A stretch of DNA of 63,988 nt from Clostridia bacterium (GCA_017516485.1 JAFXCH010000043.1:1-63988); one strand, 5' to 3'; counted from the stretch's first letter, positions 55,201 through 63,485 are shown. Notes: generated from the sequence alone by a model not told the origin. Translations and numbers: made by a program.

Positions 55201-55602
55201 AAGTGTGGAGCAACTGTCAAATGCGTAGTCACCTATAAATGTAACACTGTCGGGAAGTGTTATGCTTTCAAGTGACGTACACCCATTGAACGCATAATCG
55301 CCTATGGTTGTAACACCGTCTTCAATGATAACGGATTTTATTGATGAGCGTGAGGAGTACCACGGTGCGTCATAGTTTTTTTGAAAATTCCAGTTTGTCA
55401 TCGCACCTGTACCGCTGATTGTAAGCACACCCGATTCTAACGTCCACGTGAGGTTTTCGCCGCAGGTGCCTGAGCTTGCCGCTTCTGCTTTGAAGTCAAA
55501 CAGGCTCGGCAAATCAAGCCCGACAAATCCGCCGAGCGGTGTTGAGCCGAGCAGGACTGCGACGCAGATAAATACGGCAAAAAAGCGTCTGAATTTTTTC
55601 AT
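49234..55602 (-). CDS. Giant secreted LRR protein with Big2 and dockerin-like modules
   Basis: 2122 residues. Signal peptide (about 1-41). Seven modules, each opening with a Trp-rich strand (GTCGxNLxWxLxxxGxLxIxG) and PWY, then BspA-type LRR_5 repeats (SVTSIGDYAFYGC style). Then a Big2 Ig-like domain (about 1840-1920; VSINGSVQLSVILAPGNA ... AHKAGSVVITV), then a dockerin-like pair of calcium loops (about 1992-2060; GDVDGNGWYDANDAFLVRMI and DCNHDGEINELDFEIL), a spacer and a hydrophobic aromatic tail. AAGGAGG before the ATG. Adhesin or host-interaction role is likely; docking to a scaffoldin is suggested by the dockerin-like module. Confidence 0.92.
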   Translation of the reverse strand: MKKFRRFFAVFICVAVLLGSTPLGGFVGLDLPSLFDFKAEAASSGTCGENLTWTLESGVLTISGTGAMTNWNFQKNYDAPWYSSRSSIKSVIIEDGVTTIGDYAFNGCTSLESITLPDSVTFIGDYAFDSCSTLTSLPVGNYPISIGDYTFSNCSGLTDVIIPDNVISIGKSVFNCSYNLKNISIGSGLAEIGDGAFSFIDMLNKITVDADNPYWTVDSYGVLYSKDMTRLVQYPINDSRPSYTVPEGVTSIDSGAFLFCYDITKITLPDTLKTIGENAFAECYNLSGITFPAGIETIGYFAVSWYTTPYYSGTLEQWETVEKHPNDTSISLQIIICGGTDRPYHIPGTCGTNLNWILYADGELVISGSGAMTNWSSMSDAPWYYLNERVKSITVESGVSSIGSRAFCYCENATKVTIAETVTSIGIYAFDDCYGIKELTMPVSAKLPVNNSFGGCQSIEKLTLTAGTGVMQDFTSGSSNYSKTQYWYTPWYESRTTLNEIIIEDGVTRIGDYAFYYNTGLECITIPADITTIGDNAFSFCEKLTDVYYSSTQENWNKISIGIGNEQLTSATLHTATASGTCGDNLDWVLYDTGRLEITGTGTMTSWTAPNKSPWYDYRTEINEIIIGEGVTSVGKFAFLSCTAQKSVSIPESVTSIESSAFGNSRNITNVYYASDKSDWDKITVGGTNNALTQAVYHYGRVRLVAYGNLGEFEEWELHTDGELYLVGEGGMSNLSSAEHYPWHEYRDKITSFTIATYSGEYYMEMSNIGNHALEGCVNLKTVNFNSTVTRIGNSAFEGCASLKSIVIPDSVTEIGDRAFYGCTALDELTMPVSAKIYDSPDVFGGCTGISKITLTKGNGTMVSYNASTAAYKNTPWYISKSHIDLTIEEGITAITPYAFYGCTGITSLTIPESVTSIGNYAFCGDTSLKDVTIPVSVKSIGEHAFYGCTSLENTYYTGDISDWCKISFVNAYSTPMSYASSLYFGGEIATEVTLPAYVTSIGDYAFYGCENITAVYYEGTPIQWKNVTIGTGNDILHDVFKGGNSENPFLAAGQCGINLDWVLYASGELSIAGVGDMYNYSTSAYAPWYDYRDKIKTVTLPIGMTSIGSYAFYNCTALEKTAIPDRVLTLGDYAFSGCTGLKELSVPISAKISSSQSPYYNCKNIEKIIITKGDGTSYDYSVSSTEPYKYYGYTPWYISGCSTVIIADGVKSIGDYMFYHCTELTNITIADSVEEIGKGAFYYCIGLTEMTLPVSAKIYNSSETFQNCINIKKITFTKGNGTAQDYVASSYNSSSTYYQYTPWYNNQYATIVIDKDVTSLGYYTFYGCNNIKDVYFTGDIADWCKITFDDRYANPMHSGDNLYFNGELVTEITIPATVTKIGSYAFYSCPYLTAAYFNGTPEQWLSINVGTGNDALFNILLFNDGNRSYYTPGTCGADIGWILYTDGELQITGTGTMDVWTSVSNVPWYKYKDKITSVKISEGVTSIGGYAFYKYPGITAINLPDSITRIGSYAFYGCTELTAITLSKNLKNVDRSAFSGCANLEIARCAITYDEWAKVLVADDNEPLTNAILLGTDSDRLYFAAGKINENITWYLYEDNELCIIGEGDMANYTSAANAPWYSRRDKINSVVISDGITNVGAYTFMDTANLTSVILADSVAKVEKNAFAQCENLNTVYIFGYDTAVANGAFAGCYDANIYCHSGSSSHAYAKRNNLAYTLLDSDSAGFTVMNGMVTAYSGTATEIVIPAGVTAIGSYAFKNIDTVVSVVLPDSVTDIYTGAFADCDSLERIIIPESVTVIASTAFDNTDVVFACVENSYAHAYATEHSITCELTNPIRGVELTSHNEYVSINGSVQLSVILAPGNAQNKGVLWASTDENVATIDENGLVTAHKAGSVVITVTTLDGGYRDFCLIRVVGITASFTASTVIDAENGFIYGLDAGLDSIADYIDLTDNSCSLEYDTLGSLVGTGSVTNIVRDGEIVDSFTVIIFGDVDGNGWYDANDAFLVRMIANSMIDKSVLNEAQQRAADCNHDGEINELDFEILNSASLLIENIDQSATKAELETNSVYIEYMSLIDQSAGIETEQIPDESDEPDINAFFTFLSDIIRRILVFIFSFITV

Positions 55603-55642
55603 AACAAGTCCTCCTTTGAAAAGGTGTTTCTTGATAAATTTA

Positions 55643-56551
55643 TTAAAAGCTTAACAGCTCATTTATATTGGGCATTGATGCTGCGGCACCCATTCTGCCG
55701 ACAGCTATTGTGCCTGCTTTGTTGCCCGTATCGCAGGCTTTATAAATATCGCCGCTTGCTATATATTCGAGTGCCATTGCGGCGGTAAAGCAATCGCCTG
55801 CGGCTGTTGTGTCAACAACCTTGCCCGGATACGTCGGCATTATGCGTAAATCTTTGCCGTTCCATACCGCACAGCCTCTTGAGCCAAGCTTGAGCACGAC
55901 AAATTCTGCTTTGCTTCTCTCCATAAGAATTTTTGCAGCTTCAAGAATAGAAGCGTCATCGTCGGGGCTGATACCTGTCAGTGCTTTTGTTTCACTTTCG
56001 TTAGGCGAAATAATTGTTGCACCCTGCATTTTTTCAAGGTTGAATGCCTTTGCAGGTCCGCAGTCGATAACCGTTGCGATTCCTTTTGATATAGCACGGT
56101 TGACACATTCAATTACAACCTCTTCCGCCGTTTCAAACTGTACGAGCAGCAGGTCAAGTCCGTCGGTTATATACTCTGCGGCTTCCTTCGGGTCAATTTC
56201 TGCGTTTGCACCCTCATATACCACAATTCGGTTTCTGCCCTCGCCGTCAAGAATTATTGCGGCAAGACCCGTCTGTGAGCCTGTAACCGAAATACCCGAG
56301 GTGTCAATTCCGTTTGATTTAAGATTTTCGATAAGTTTATTGCCGTTTTCGTCGTCGGCAACCTTGCCTATCATTTTTGTGTCGGCACCGAGCTTTGCAA
56401 GTGCTGTCGCCTGGTTGGCTCCCTTACCGCCGAAAGCATAGCCGTAGGTTGTGCCAAGCACGTTTTCACCCACTTCGGGCACTTTGTCCATACTGAGAAT
56501 AATATCCATATTTATACTGCCGACTACTGCGGCTTTTATTTTGCTGTACAT
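55643..56551 (-). CDS. rbsK: Ribokinase (PfkB family)
   Basis: 302 residues from ATG56551 (AAGGAG upstream). N-terminal VVGSINMDIILSMDKVP; GYAFGGKGANQATALAKLGA; C-terminal VDTTAAGDCFTAAMALEY with the catalytic Asp in AAGD. Phosphorylates ribose. 10 bases after rpe, so the pair feeds the pentose phosphate pathway. Confidence 0.9.
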   Translation of the reverse strand: MYSKIKAAVVGSINMDIILSMDKVPEVGENVLGTTYGYAFGGKGANQATALAKLGADTKMIGKVADDENGNKLIENLKSNGIDTSGISVTGSQTGLAAIILDGEGRNRIVVYEGANAEIDPKEAAEYITDGLDLLLVQFETAEEVVIECVNRAISKGIATVIDCGPAKAFNLEKMQGATIISPNESETKALTGISPDDDASILEAAKILMERSKAEFVVLKLGSRGCAVWNGKDLRIMPTYPGKVVDTTAAGDCFTAAMALEYIASGDIYKACDTGNKAGTIAVGRMGAAASMPNINELLSF

Positions 56552-56561
56552 AGTTTTCTCC

Positions 56562-57224
56562 TTAAAGGTTAGCTCTAAATTCTGCGGCAGACTCTGCCAT
56601 ATCCTTGCCCTTGATGAAAAGGCTGCTTGTGCCGAGTACGAATATATCCGCACCGCATCGGCTGAGCTTTCTGCCGTTTTCGGGGCTGATGTTGCCGTCA
56701 ACCTCTATGGGCATATCTGCGTGACCGAGCTCATCGAGCATCTTGCGTGCCGCCGCAGTCTTACGCTCTGCACCTGCAAAGAGCTTCTGACCTGCAAAGC
56801 CGGGGCTTACGGTCATAATCAGCGCCATATCCATATAATCTGTCAGATACTCCATACACTCAAGCGGAGTCTGCGGATTGAGCGCAAGACCTGCTTTGAC
56901 ACCCTTGTTTTTGATTTGCGAAAGTGTGCGGTGAATATGAATATCCGACTCATAGTGTACGCAGAGAATGTCATTTTTATCAAGATTCATTCTGTCGATA
57001 AATCTGCCCGGCTCGTTTACCATCATATGAACGTCCAGCGGAATATCGGTGATTTCTTTAATCGCGTTTACAATGTCGAAACCGAGAGTAATATTAGGCA
57101 CGAATGAGCCGTCCATTATGTCAAGGTGAAGATAATCCGTGCCTGCAGCTTCAAGCTGAGCAACAGATTCGCTGATTTTTGTAAGATCGGCACACATAAG
57201 AGATGCGGAAATAAGTTTTTTCAT
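56562..57224 (-). CDS. rpe: Ribulose-phosphate 3-epimerase
   Basis: 220 residues, TIM barrel. SASLMCADLTKI, YLHLDIMDGSFVPNITLG, LDVHMMVNEP and TVSPGFAGQKLFAG, then IEVDGNISPENGRKL. All catalytic Asp/His/metal-ligand motifs are present. Weak upstream site. Operon with the ribokinase. Confidence 0.95.
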   Translation of the reverse strand: MKKLISASLMCADLTKISESVAQLEAAGTDYLHLDIMDGSFVPNITLGFDIVNAIKEITDIPLDVHMMVNEPGRFIDRMNLDKNDILCVHYESDIHIHRTLSQIKNKGVKAGLALNPQTPLECMEYLTDYMDMALIMTVSPGFAGQKLFAGAERKTAAARKMLDELGHADMPIEVDGNISPENGRKLSRCGADIFVLGTSSLFIKGKDMAESAAEFRANL

Positions 57225-57330
57225 AGCTGTTTCATCCGTTTCTACATATATTTATACACTTAAATTATAGCACGCTCACAGCTGAAAATAAAGATTAATT
57301 ATTAAATATTTGTATATTTTAAACATATTA

Positions 57331-57359
57331 TTGCGCAAAACACCAATTTGTATTATAAT
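57331..57359 (+). promoter_or_regulatory. Promoter of the glycan-hydrolase operon
   Basis: TTGCGC (57331-57336), 17-base spacer, TATAAT (57354-57359), 32 bases before the ATG. Confidence 0.72.
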
Positions 57360-57391
57360 TGTTGCAAGTCTTAATTACGGAGGCGAATTAT

Positions 57392-59650
57392 ATGTGGAAT
57401 ATTATACGTGCATTTGTTTCGGTATTTGTCGCTTTTGAGATGACTGTTACAGGTCTTTTCAACGGCGTTATGCCCAGGTCGGTTGAAATGCCTGAGCCCG
57501 AAACAGGTGAGCTCGGTCAGTATGTTGATCCGTTTATAGGTACAGGCGGTACACCGTGGACCTGCGGTATGGTAAGCCCTGCGGCAACCGTACCCTTCGG
57601 CTCGGTAAGACTCGGCCCTGATACCTGCTTCCTCGGCGGTGCTTATATCGTCAAGACAAACACTTCCGGCTACTACTATGAGCACGGTCACATTAGAGGC
57701 TTCAGCCATTCCCGCCTTTCGGGTACAGGAGCTGAGGACTATTCAATGTTCAGAGTTACTCCTGCCGTAGGTAACGCAGATGCAGGCGTTATGGCTTACT
57801 CGCACGATAATGAGGTTGCTGTGCCCGGTTACTATGCGGTTTATCTGCCGAGCGTAGGCTGTCTTGCAGAGATGACTGCCGATGTTCACACAGGTGTCCA
57901 CAGATACACCTTCAACTCTTCAAAGGATGCAAGACTGTTTATCGACGTCACAAGTGCCGCAGCTAAATCACAGTCCCGTGAAGGTAAGGTTGAATACGAC
58001 CCTGAAACAGGTGTAATCACAGGCAGCTGTCTTCTCTTCGGCCAGTTTGCAGGCAGATACGATGGCCTGCCCACATATTTTGCCGCTGTTGCAGATAAGC
58101 CGATAGAGTCTGTCGATATTTCCTCCGACCCGGACAATTGCTCGATTGATATCAACTTTGGCAATCTTAAGAATCAGAGTGTTGAGCTTAAGGTCGGTAT
58201 CAGCTTTGTCAGCACAGATAACGCAATGCTCAATCTTAAGGCAGAAACCGACGGTCTTGGCTTCGACGGTGTATACAAAAAAGCTGTTCAGGCATGGGAG
58301 GATAACCTTTCCGTTATCAAAATCGACACAGGCGATGAAGATATCAAAACTGTATTCTACACAGCACTCTACCACACAATGATAATGCCAAGTAACTTTA
58401 CCGATGTAAACGGTGAATACCTCGGCTTTGATAAACAGGTTCACACGGCAGACGGTTTCACATACAGGAGTGATATGTCACTCTGGGATACCGTACGTAC
58501 AACAAACCCGCTATATACGCTTATTGCACAGGATATACAGAAAGACTGTCTCAACAGCCTTGTCACGATGTCACAGCAGGGTATAGGCGTAATTCCGCGA
58601 TGGCCTCAGGGCGCAGGCTATACAGGCTCAATGTTCGGCGACGCAGCAAATATTATGATCACCGAAAGCTACCTCAAGGGAATTACAGATTTTGATGTTC
58701 AGACAGCATACGAGGCAATGAAATACACCTCTGACAATGCAGTGAACAAAGACGGTCGCAGCCATATAGAGGCATACAATGAGTACGGTTATGTGCCGCA
58801 GGATATTGCGGCAGGCGACAAATCCGTCAGCCGTACGCTCGAGTATGCATGGGAGGATGCGGCAATTGCAAACCTTGCAACGGCACTCGGAAAAACAGAG
58901 GACGCCGAAAAATATGCGGCAAAATCCATGTACTACAAGAATGTTTTTGACCCCGAAACAAAGTACTTCCGTGCAAGAAATTCCGACGGTACATTCGTCA
59001 GCCGTTTCAGCCCGAATATGACATCATTCTACGATATGATAATGATCAACAAGTATGCAGACAGCTATGCAGAAGGCAGTGCAAGACAGTGGCGCTGGAG
59101 TGCACTGCACGATATCGACGGTATGATTGAGCTCTTTGGCTCAAAGGAATACTTTGTAAGCGAGCTTGAGGACTTTATGGAGGACGCTTCGCTCAGCAGA
59201 GCAGGCATTGACCCCGGACCGGGCTACTGGGTAGGTAACCAGCACGATATTCATACACCCTATCTTTTTGCAAATGCAGGCAGACCTGACCTCACACAGA
59301 AGTGGGTACGCTGGACTCTTGCAGAGCGTTTCAGCACCGATATAAACGGTCTTGACGGTAACGACGACGGCGGTACAATCAGCGCCTGGTACGTATTCTC
59401 TGCAATGGGCTTCTATCCGCTTGCAGGTACAGATAAATACTGGCTCGGCTCACCCAATATCGACAGTGCAGAAATAACTCTTTCAAACGGCAACACACTT
59501 AAAATTAAGGCTGTAAACCAGTCTGAAGAAAATGTTTACGTAAGCTCCGTTAAACTCAACGGTGTTGAGCTTGAGGGCTGCTATGTCACACACGAGCAGC
59601 TTATGAATGGCGGCGAGCTTGTATTCACAATGAGCAGCACCGCAGAATAA
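57392..59650 (+). CDS. GH92 alpha-mannosidase
   Basis: 752 residues from ATG57392 (GGAGG upstream). N-terminal hydrophobic segment (about 5-30), without a clear cleavage site, may anchor or export it. GH92 hallmarks: QYVDPFIGTGGTPWTCGMV, HIRGFSHSRLSGTGAEDYS, NQHDIHTPYLFANAGRP, DGLDGNDDGG-like GNDDGGTISAWYVFSAMGFY, and WLGSPNIDSAE. These calcium-dependent enzymes trim alpha-mannose from N-glycans or mannans. Followed by the GH163-like gene 12 bases on. Confidence 0.93.
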   Translation: MWNIIRAFVSVFVAFEMTVTGLFNGVMPRSVEMPEPETGELGQYVDPFIGTGGTPWTCGMVSPAATVPFGSVRLGPDTCFLGGAYIVKTNTSGYYYEHGHIRGFSHSRLSGTGAEDYSMFRVTPAVGNADAGVMAYSHDNEVAVPGYYAVYLPSVGCLAEMTADVHTGVHRYTFNSSKDARLFIDVTSAAAKSQSREGKVEYDPETGVITGSCLLFGQFAGRYDGLPTYFAAVADKPIESVDISSDPDNCSIDINFGNLKNQSVELKVGISFVSTDNAMLNLKAETDGLGFDGVYKKAVQAWEDNLSVIKIDTGDEDIKTVFYTALYHTMIMPSNFTDVNGEYLGFDKQVHTADGFTYRSDMSLWDTVRTTNPLYTLIAQDIQKDCLNSLVTMSQQGIGVIPRWPQGAGYTGSMFGDAANIMITESYLKGITDFDVQTAYEAMKYTSDNAVNKDGRSHIEAYNEYGYVPQDIAAGDKSVSRTLEYAWEDAAIANLATALGKTEDAEKYAAKSMYYKNVFDPETKYFRARNSDGTFVSRFSPNMTSFYDMIMINKYADSYAEGSARQWRWSALHDIDGMIELFGSKEYFVSELEDFMEDASLSRAGIDPGPGYWVGNQHDIHTPYLFANAGRPDLTQKWVRWTLAERFSTDINGLDGNDDGGTISAWYVFSAMGFYPLAGTDKYWLGSPNIDSAEITLSNGNTLKIKAVNQSEENVYVSSVKLNGVELEGCYVTHEQLMNGGELVFTMSSTAE

Positions 59651-59662
59651 GGAGGTAAATCA

Positions 59663-61549
59663 ATGGCAATCATAAAAGCGATAATCGGCTTTATTGAAGT
59701 ATTTCTTCTTTCTTGCATTAATTTGCCTTTTGCCACAGATGTCAGCTACACAAACGGCGAATATGTTGCACCCGAAATCACAACCCCTATGTATATTGTT
59801 GAAGACGGTGAGACTGATTTTGTAATCGTCACATCCGATTCACCCGATGAATGCATACTTACAGCAGTCAGTGAATTGCAGAAATATGTCAAGGCAATCA
59901 GCGGTGCAGAGCTTGAATATATCACCGAATCCGAGCTTGAAGACGGTGCAAAGGCAATCGTCATAGGTGAAACTCAGCTTGAAAAAGAAATCACCGAGGT
60001 TGACCGCGAAGATATAGGCGAAGACGGATTTCTGCTTTACTCCGACGGCACATATCTGCTAATCGCAGGCGGTAACAGCAGAGGCACACTCTACGGTGTT
60101 TATACTCTTATTGAAGAGTATTTCGGTGTGCGTTGGTTTACACCCAAGCTCGAGGTTGTACCCGAGAGTGAAGACATAGTTATTGATGCGGCTATGAATC
60201 GTACTGTGCGTCCGTCGTTTGCAATACGACGCAACAGCTGTGAGTATTCAAATGACGAATACCGTGCAAAGATGAAGGTCAATGTTTCATTCTGGAATGA
60301 GGCACCCGAATACGGCGGTGCTCTCAACTACGTACTCTGGGACGTAACGCTTGATGTACTCGTTCCCGATTCACTTTTTGCCGAGCATCCCGAATACTTT
60401 GCTATGAATCCCGACGGTACACGCACTACCGACCATGTATGCCTTTCGCATCCCGATGTACTACCGATTGCGATTGAAAATGCGAGAGCGGCAATGCTTG
60501 CGTGTGACAGAGAAACAGCCGACCATATTCACATCGGCCAGAAGGACAATTCCAACTACTGCTACTGTGAAAACTGTACGGCACTTTACGAAAAATACGG
60601 CAGCATCTGTGCTCCGACACTTATTTTTACAAATAATTTTGCCGATGCACTCGACGATGAATTCCCCGAATTCACCTACACATTCTACGCTTACGGCGAA
60701 ACAGAGCGTCCTCCGCAGGACCTGACGCTCAGATGTAACGACAATGTTGTACCCGTGCTCTGCGGTCTGCACAAGGCTTGCCGCAGTCATCTGCTGACAG
60801 AATGCGGTGCTCAGGACGGTAACGAAACTTTCATGAATCTCTACGGCGATAATGAGCCGACAATCGCAGAGGATTTTGCAAACTGGGTTAAGGTTGCCGA
60901 CAGGACTTACATCTACGATTACACAATAAATTTCCTCAACTCCGCACAGTTTTTCTCAAATTTTGAGACACTTCAGCCGACAATGCAGTATATGCGTGAT
61001 ATAGGTATCACGGGTTATGTTTACAACTGCGGTGACGGTCACTATGCCGCATTCAATGAGCTGAGAAACTACCTCTACTGTAAGGTTATGTGGGACGTCG
61101 ACTGTGATATCGAGTACCACATGATGGATTTCCTCAAGGCATATTACGGCGAGGCGGCCGCACCATATATCAAAGAGATCCTTGACCTGCAGACTTACCA
61201 GATTAAGTCTACGGCTCACGCGTTTGACTTTGACTGGCACTACCAGTCCGGCTTCTACCCGATTGCAACAATTTTCAGGCTTGACAGCCTTTGGGATAAG
61301 GCACTTAATGCAGACGTAACCGAAGAGCAGAAGTTCAATATTGAGGTTGCAAACTTAAGCTGGGAATACTTCAAGGCTAACCAATTCCTCGGCGAGTATT
61401 TCTTCCTCAATCCTTTCCGCCTTCAGGCTAATGAAGAGCTCTACGATGAGTTCCTTGCGCACGGTGTGCACCGAGTATCTTCCTTCGGTCTGATTCCGCA
61501 GGATAAAGAGAATGTAGACTTTATGCTCAGACCGTTTAACTGGAAATAA
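59663..61549 (+). CDS. DUF4838/GH163-like endo-beta-N-acetylglucosaminidase
   Basis: 628 residues. N-terminal hydrophobic segment, then a GH67N-like domain (about 60-185; AVSELQKYVKAISGAELEYI) and RGTLYGVYTLIEEYFGVRWF. The catalytic part (about 195-560) shows the DUF4838 pattern HPEYFAMNPDGTRTTDHVCL, HIGQKDNSNYCYCENCTALY. DUF4838 includes the GH163 endo-GlcNAcase of gut Bacteroides. GGAGG 8 bases before the ATG. With GH92 upstream, N-glycan release is the likely job. Confidence 0.8.
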   Translation: MAIIKAIIGFIEVFLLSCINLPFATDVSYTNGEYVAPEITTPMYIVEDGETDFVIVTSDSPDECILTAVSELQKYVKAISGAELEYITESELEDGAKAIVIGETQLEKEITEVDREDIGEDGFLLYSDGTYLLIAGGNSRGTLYGVYTLIEEYFGVRWFTPKLEVVPESEDIVIDAAMNRTVRPSFAIRRNSCEYSNDEYRAKMKVNVSFWNEAPEYGGALNYVLWDVTLDVLVPDSLFAEHPEYFAMNPDGTRTTDHVCLSHPDVLPIAIENARAAMLACDRETADHIHIGQKDNSNYCYCENCTALYEKYGSICAPTLIFTNNFADALDDEFPEFTYTFYAYGETERPPQDLTLRCNDNVVPVLCGLHKACRSHLLTECGAQDGNETFMNLYGDNEPTIAEDFANWVKVADRTYIYDYTINFLNSAQFFSNFETLQPTMQYMRDIGITGYVYNCGDGHYAAFNELRNYLYCKVMWDVDCDIEYHMMDFLKAYYGEAAAPYIKEILDLQTYQIKSTAHAFDFDWHYQSGFYPIATIFRLDSLWDKALNADVTEEQKFNIEVANLSWEYFKANQFLGEYFFLNPFRLQANEELYDEFLAHGVHRVSSFGLIPQDKENVDFMLRPFNWK

Positions 61550-61555
61550 AAAATC

Positions 61556-61880
61556 TGCACCTCTGCCTTATTGACAGAGGTGCACAGCTTGTTGAAAAAG
61601 TATTTTTCGGCAAGCTGAGAGACTTCGAGAAAGGTGACGGGATGCTGTGTTCTTTGTCCCGAAGCTGTACAAAAGTACCGCGAGAGGGCAAAAACACGGC
61701 AAACGCACAAAATCTGATAGAATAAATACGAAAATCAGGAAGATTTACTTGAAATCCTCCTGATTTTTTAGCTTTTTTGCGGAACGGTCAAAGACCGTTC
61801 CCTACGTTTCTCTTGTGCGTGTTCCTGGTGACTTTATCGGCAGTCTGAGCACCTCTATCAGTTTGATAGAGGTGCATTTT
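61556..61880. repeat. Gene-free stretch of hairpins
   Basis: 331 bases without a credible gene. It holds five hairpins: TGCACCTCTG...(61556-61584); CAGCTTG...CAAGCTG (61585-61617); AATCAGGAAGATTT with near-complement and T-run (61732-61768, terminator-like); GGAACGGTC-AAA-GACCGTTCC (61781-61801, 9-bp stem, 3-base loop); and a plus-strand terminator GCACCTCTATCA (61849-61882). The first and last share GCACCTCT...AGAGGTGC. Confidence 0.75.
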
Positions 61881-61882
61881 TT
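61849..61882 (+). terminator. Terminator at the end of the hydrolase region
   Basis: 12-bp stem GCACCTCTATCA with complement, GTT loop, six T residues. Confidence 0.8.
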
Positions 61883-62462
61883 AACCGTCTTTAAGTTGCT
61901 TAACTGTCAGCGTATCGTCAACGGGTGTTTCGATGTATTCAAGAAGCTCATCGAGATTATCCGTAATTCTGAAAAGGCTGCTGCAGTTTTCACGGATGAA
62001 ATTTTTCTGCATCGCCTGATTCATAACTTCGTTGAGTCCGTCGTAATAGCCCATAATATTGAAAATAGCGATAGGCTTGTTATGTCGGCAGAGCTGTTTG
62101 AGAGTGAGGATTTCAAAAAATTCCTCGTATGTGCCGATTCCGCCGGGTGTTATAATAAAAGCATCGGCATTGTCTTCCATAAGCTGTTTACGCTCACGCA
62201 TTGTGTCGGGGGTCAAAAGCTCATCACACTCGTCGTAAATTGCCTCTATTGCTTCGTTTTCAAAGAATTTAGGTATAACGCCGAGAATTGAACCGCCGCC
62301 CTTCTTGACTCCTCTTGCCGCGGCACCCATAAGTCCGTTTGCACCGCCGCCGAATACAAGTGAGTGACCTCTTTTTGCCATCTCTTCGCCGAGTATTTCG
62401 GTTTGTTTGATATACTCGGGGTCTATTGTCGGTGACGCCGCACCGTAAACGCATATTCTCAT
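61881..62462 (-). CDS. LOG-family protein (TIGR00730)
   Basis: 193 residues, Rossmann-like. VYGAASPTIDPEYIKQ, FGGGANGLMGAAARG, ERKQLMEDNADAFIITPGGI and GTYEEFFE: the PGGxGTxxE phosphate motif. Members cleave ribose-monophosphate from nucleoside monophosphates. GAAGGAG before the start; monocistronic. Confidence 0.92.
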   Translation of the reverse strand: MRICVYGAASPTIDPEYIKQTEILGEEMAKRGHSLVFGGGANGLMGAAARGVKKGGGSILGVIPKFFENEAIEAIYDECDELLTPDTMRERKQLMEDNADAFIITPGGIGTYEEFFEILTLKQLCRHNKPIAIFNIMGYYDGLNEVMNQAMQKNFIRENCSSLFRITDNLDELLEYIETPVDDTLTVKQLKDG

Positions 62463-62645
62463 TTATATCACTCCTTCAGGTAATTATAGTATAACCAGCG
62501 TTAATATATGAATAATAACATATTTTATGTTTAACTGCAAGCAGGTGAGAGTAAGAGAATCTGCTTGTGCAATTCGGTGAAAAATAACTTCTTCAGGTAT
62601 TTAACACTTTTATGCTCAGCTGTTTTAAGTTGTTATTTTATAAAT

Positions 62646-63410
62646 TCAGTTGATTTTTGTGAAGCTGGCGGGGTAATCATTGTAATAAGGGTCTTCGTCA
62701 CCGTCTTCGTAAAAGTAAAAAAGTTTTCCATCTTCTGACATTTCGATTTTGTAACTGATTTCAGGATGCTCGTGGTATCCTTTATCAATTATGTATTGTT
62801 CCAATGTTTGCCCTTTTTCAAGTTCAATTTCTTCAGGAACGGTAACAATTATCAGACGGTCGTTATATGTCATCCAAAAACCGGAGTTTTCTGCAATAGC
62901 CTTTTCGGTTTTTTCCCATTCTGCATATTGTTGATATTGTTCGTCCAACCAAGCGTTTAAAGTTTTTCCGTTTTTGTTTTGAAAAACAGCAGGCAGTTCG
63001 TTGTTAACTATTTTTTGAAGATATGCCTCATAATCCTTCGCAGACATTCCATAAAAAGATTCACGAATGGAATTTTCGGACAATCTTTCGTAAACGATAT
63101 TCTGATACGCTTCTGAAAAAGATTTTTCTTTTTTATATTGCTCCTCTGTTTTAAAGCATGTATATGTTCCGTCAATGTTAAAAAAGTATGTACCGCAATA
63201 TTCGGGATAATAGATTTTACTTGTACCGTCCCAAGAAACAACGTCCCATTCGCCGATAAAACGAGCATCGTGATATGGGTCAACTTTTGGTTGCTGTTTT
63301 GTAGGGGCTTCTTTGGTGCCGGTGTCGCTGTTATTTGTTGCACAGCCGAAGAAGGTCGACATTATTGTGATACAAAGGATTATTGACAGTATTTTCTTTG
63401 ATTTATACAT
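62646..63410 (-). CDS. Lipoprotein of unknown function
   Basis: 254 residues. Lipobox near MSTFFGC (Cys about residue 22), preceded by a basic and hydrophobic signal. The mature part begins with a Thr/Lys/Gln-rich linker, then ARFIGEWDVVSWDGTSK, a beta-rich small-barrel-like start, and a helical middle rich in Glu/Tyr/Lys. GGGAGG 5-8 bases upstream. No family recognised. Confidence 0.85.
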   Translation of the reverse strand: MYKSKKILSIILCITIMSTFFGCATNNSDTGTKEAPTKQQPKVDPYHDARFIGEWDVVSWDGTSKIYYPEYCGTYFFNIDGTYTCFKTEEQYKKEKSFSEAYQNIVYERLSENSIRESFYGMSAKDYEAYLQKIVNNELPAVFQNKNGKTLNAWLDEQYQQYAEWEKTEKAIAENSGFWMTYNDRLIIVTVPEEIELEKGQTLEQYIIDKGYHEHPEISYKIEMSEDGKLFYFYEDGDEDPYYNDYPASFTKIN

Positions 63411-63485
63411 AGCTCATACCTCCCAAAATCAGGCGAATTTGTGAGTTAGTTATAGCATACAAACGTGTGTTCTGTCAAATTTATG

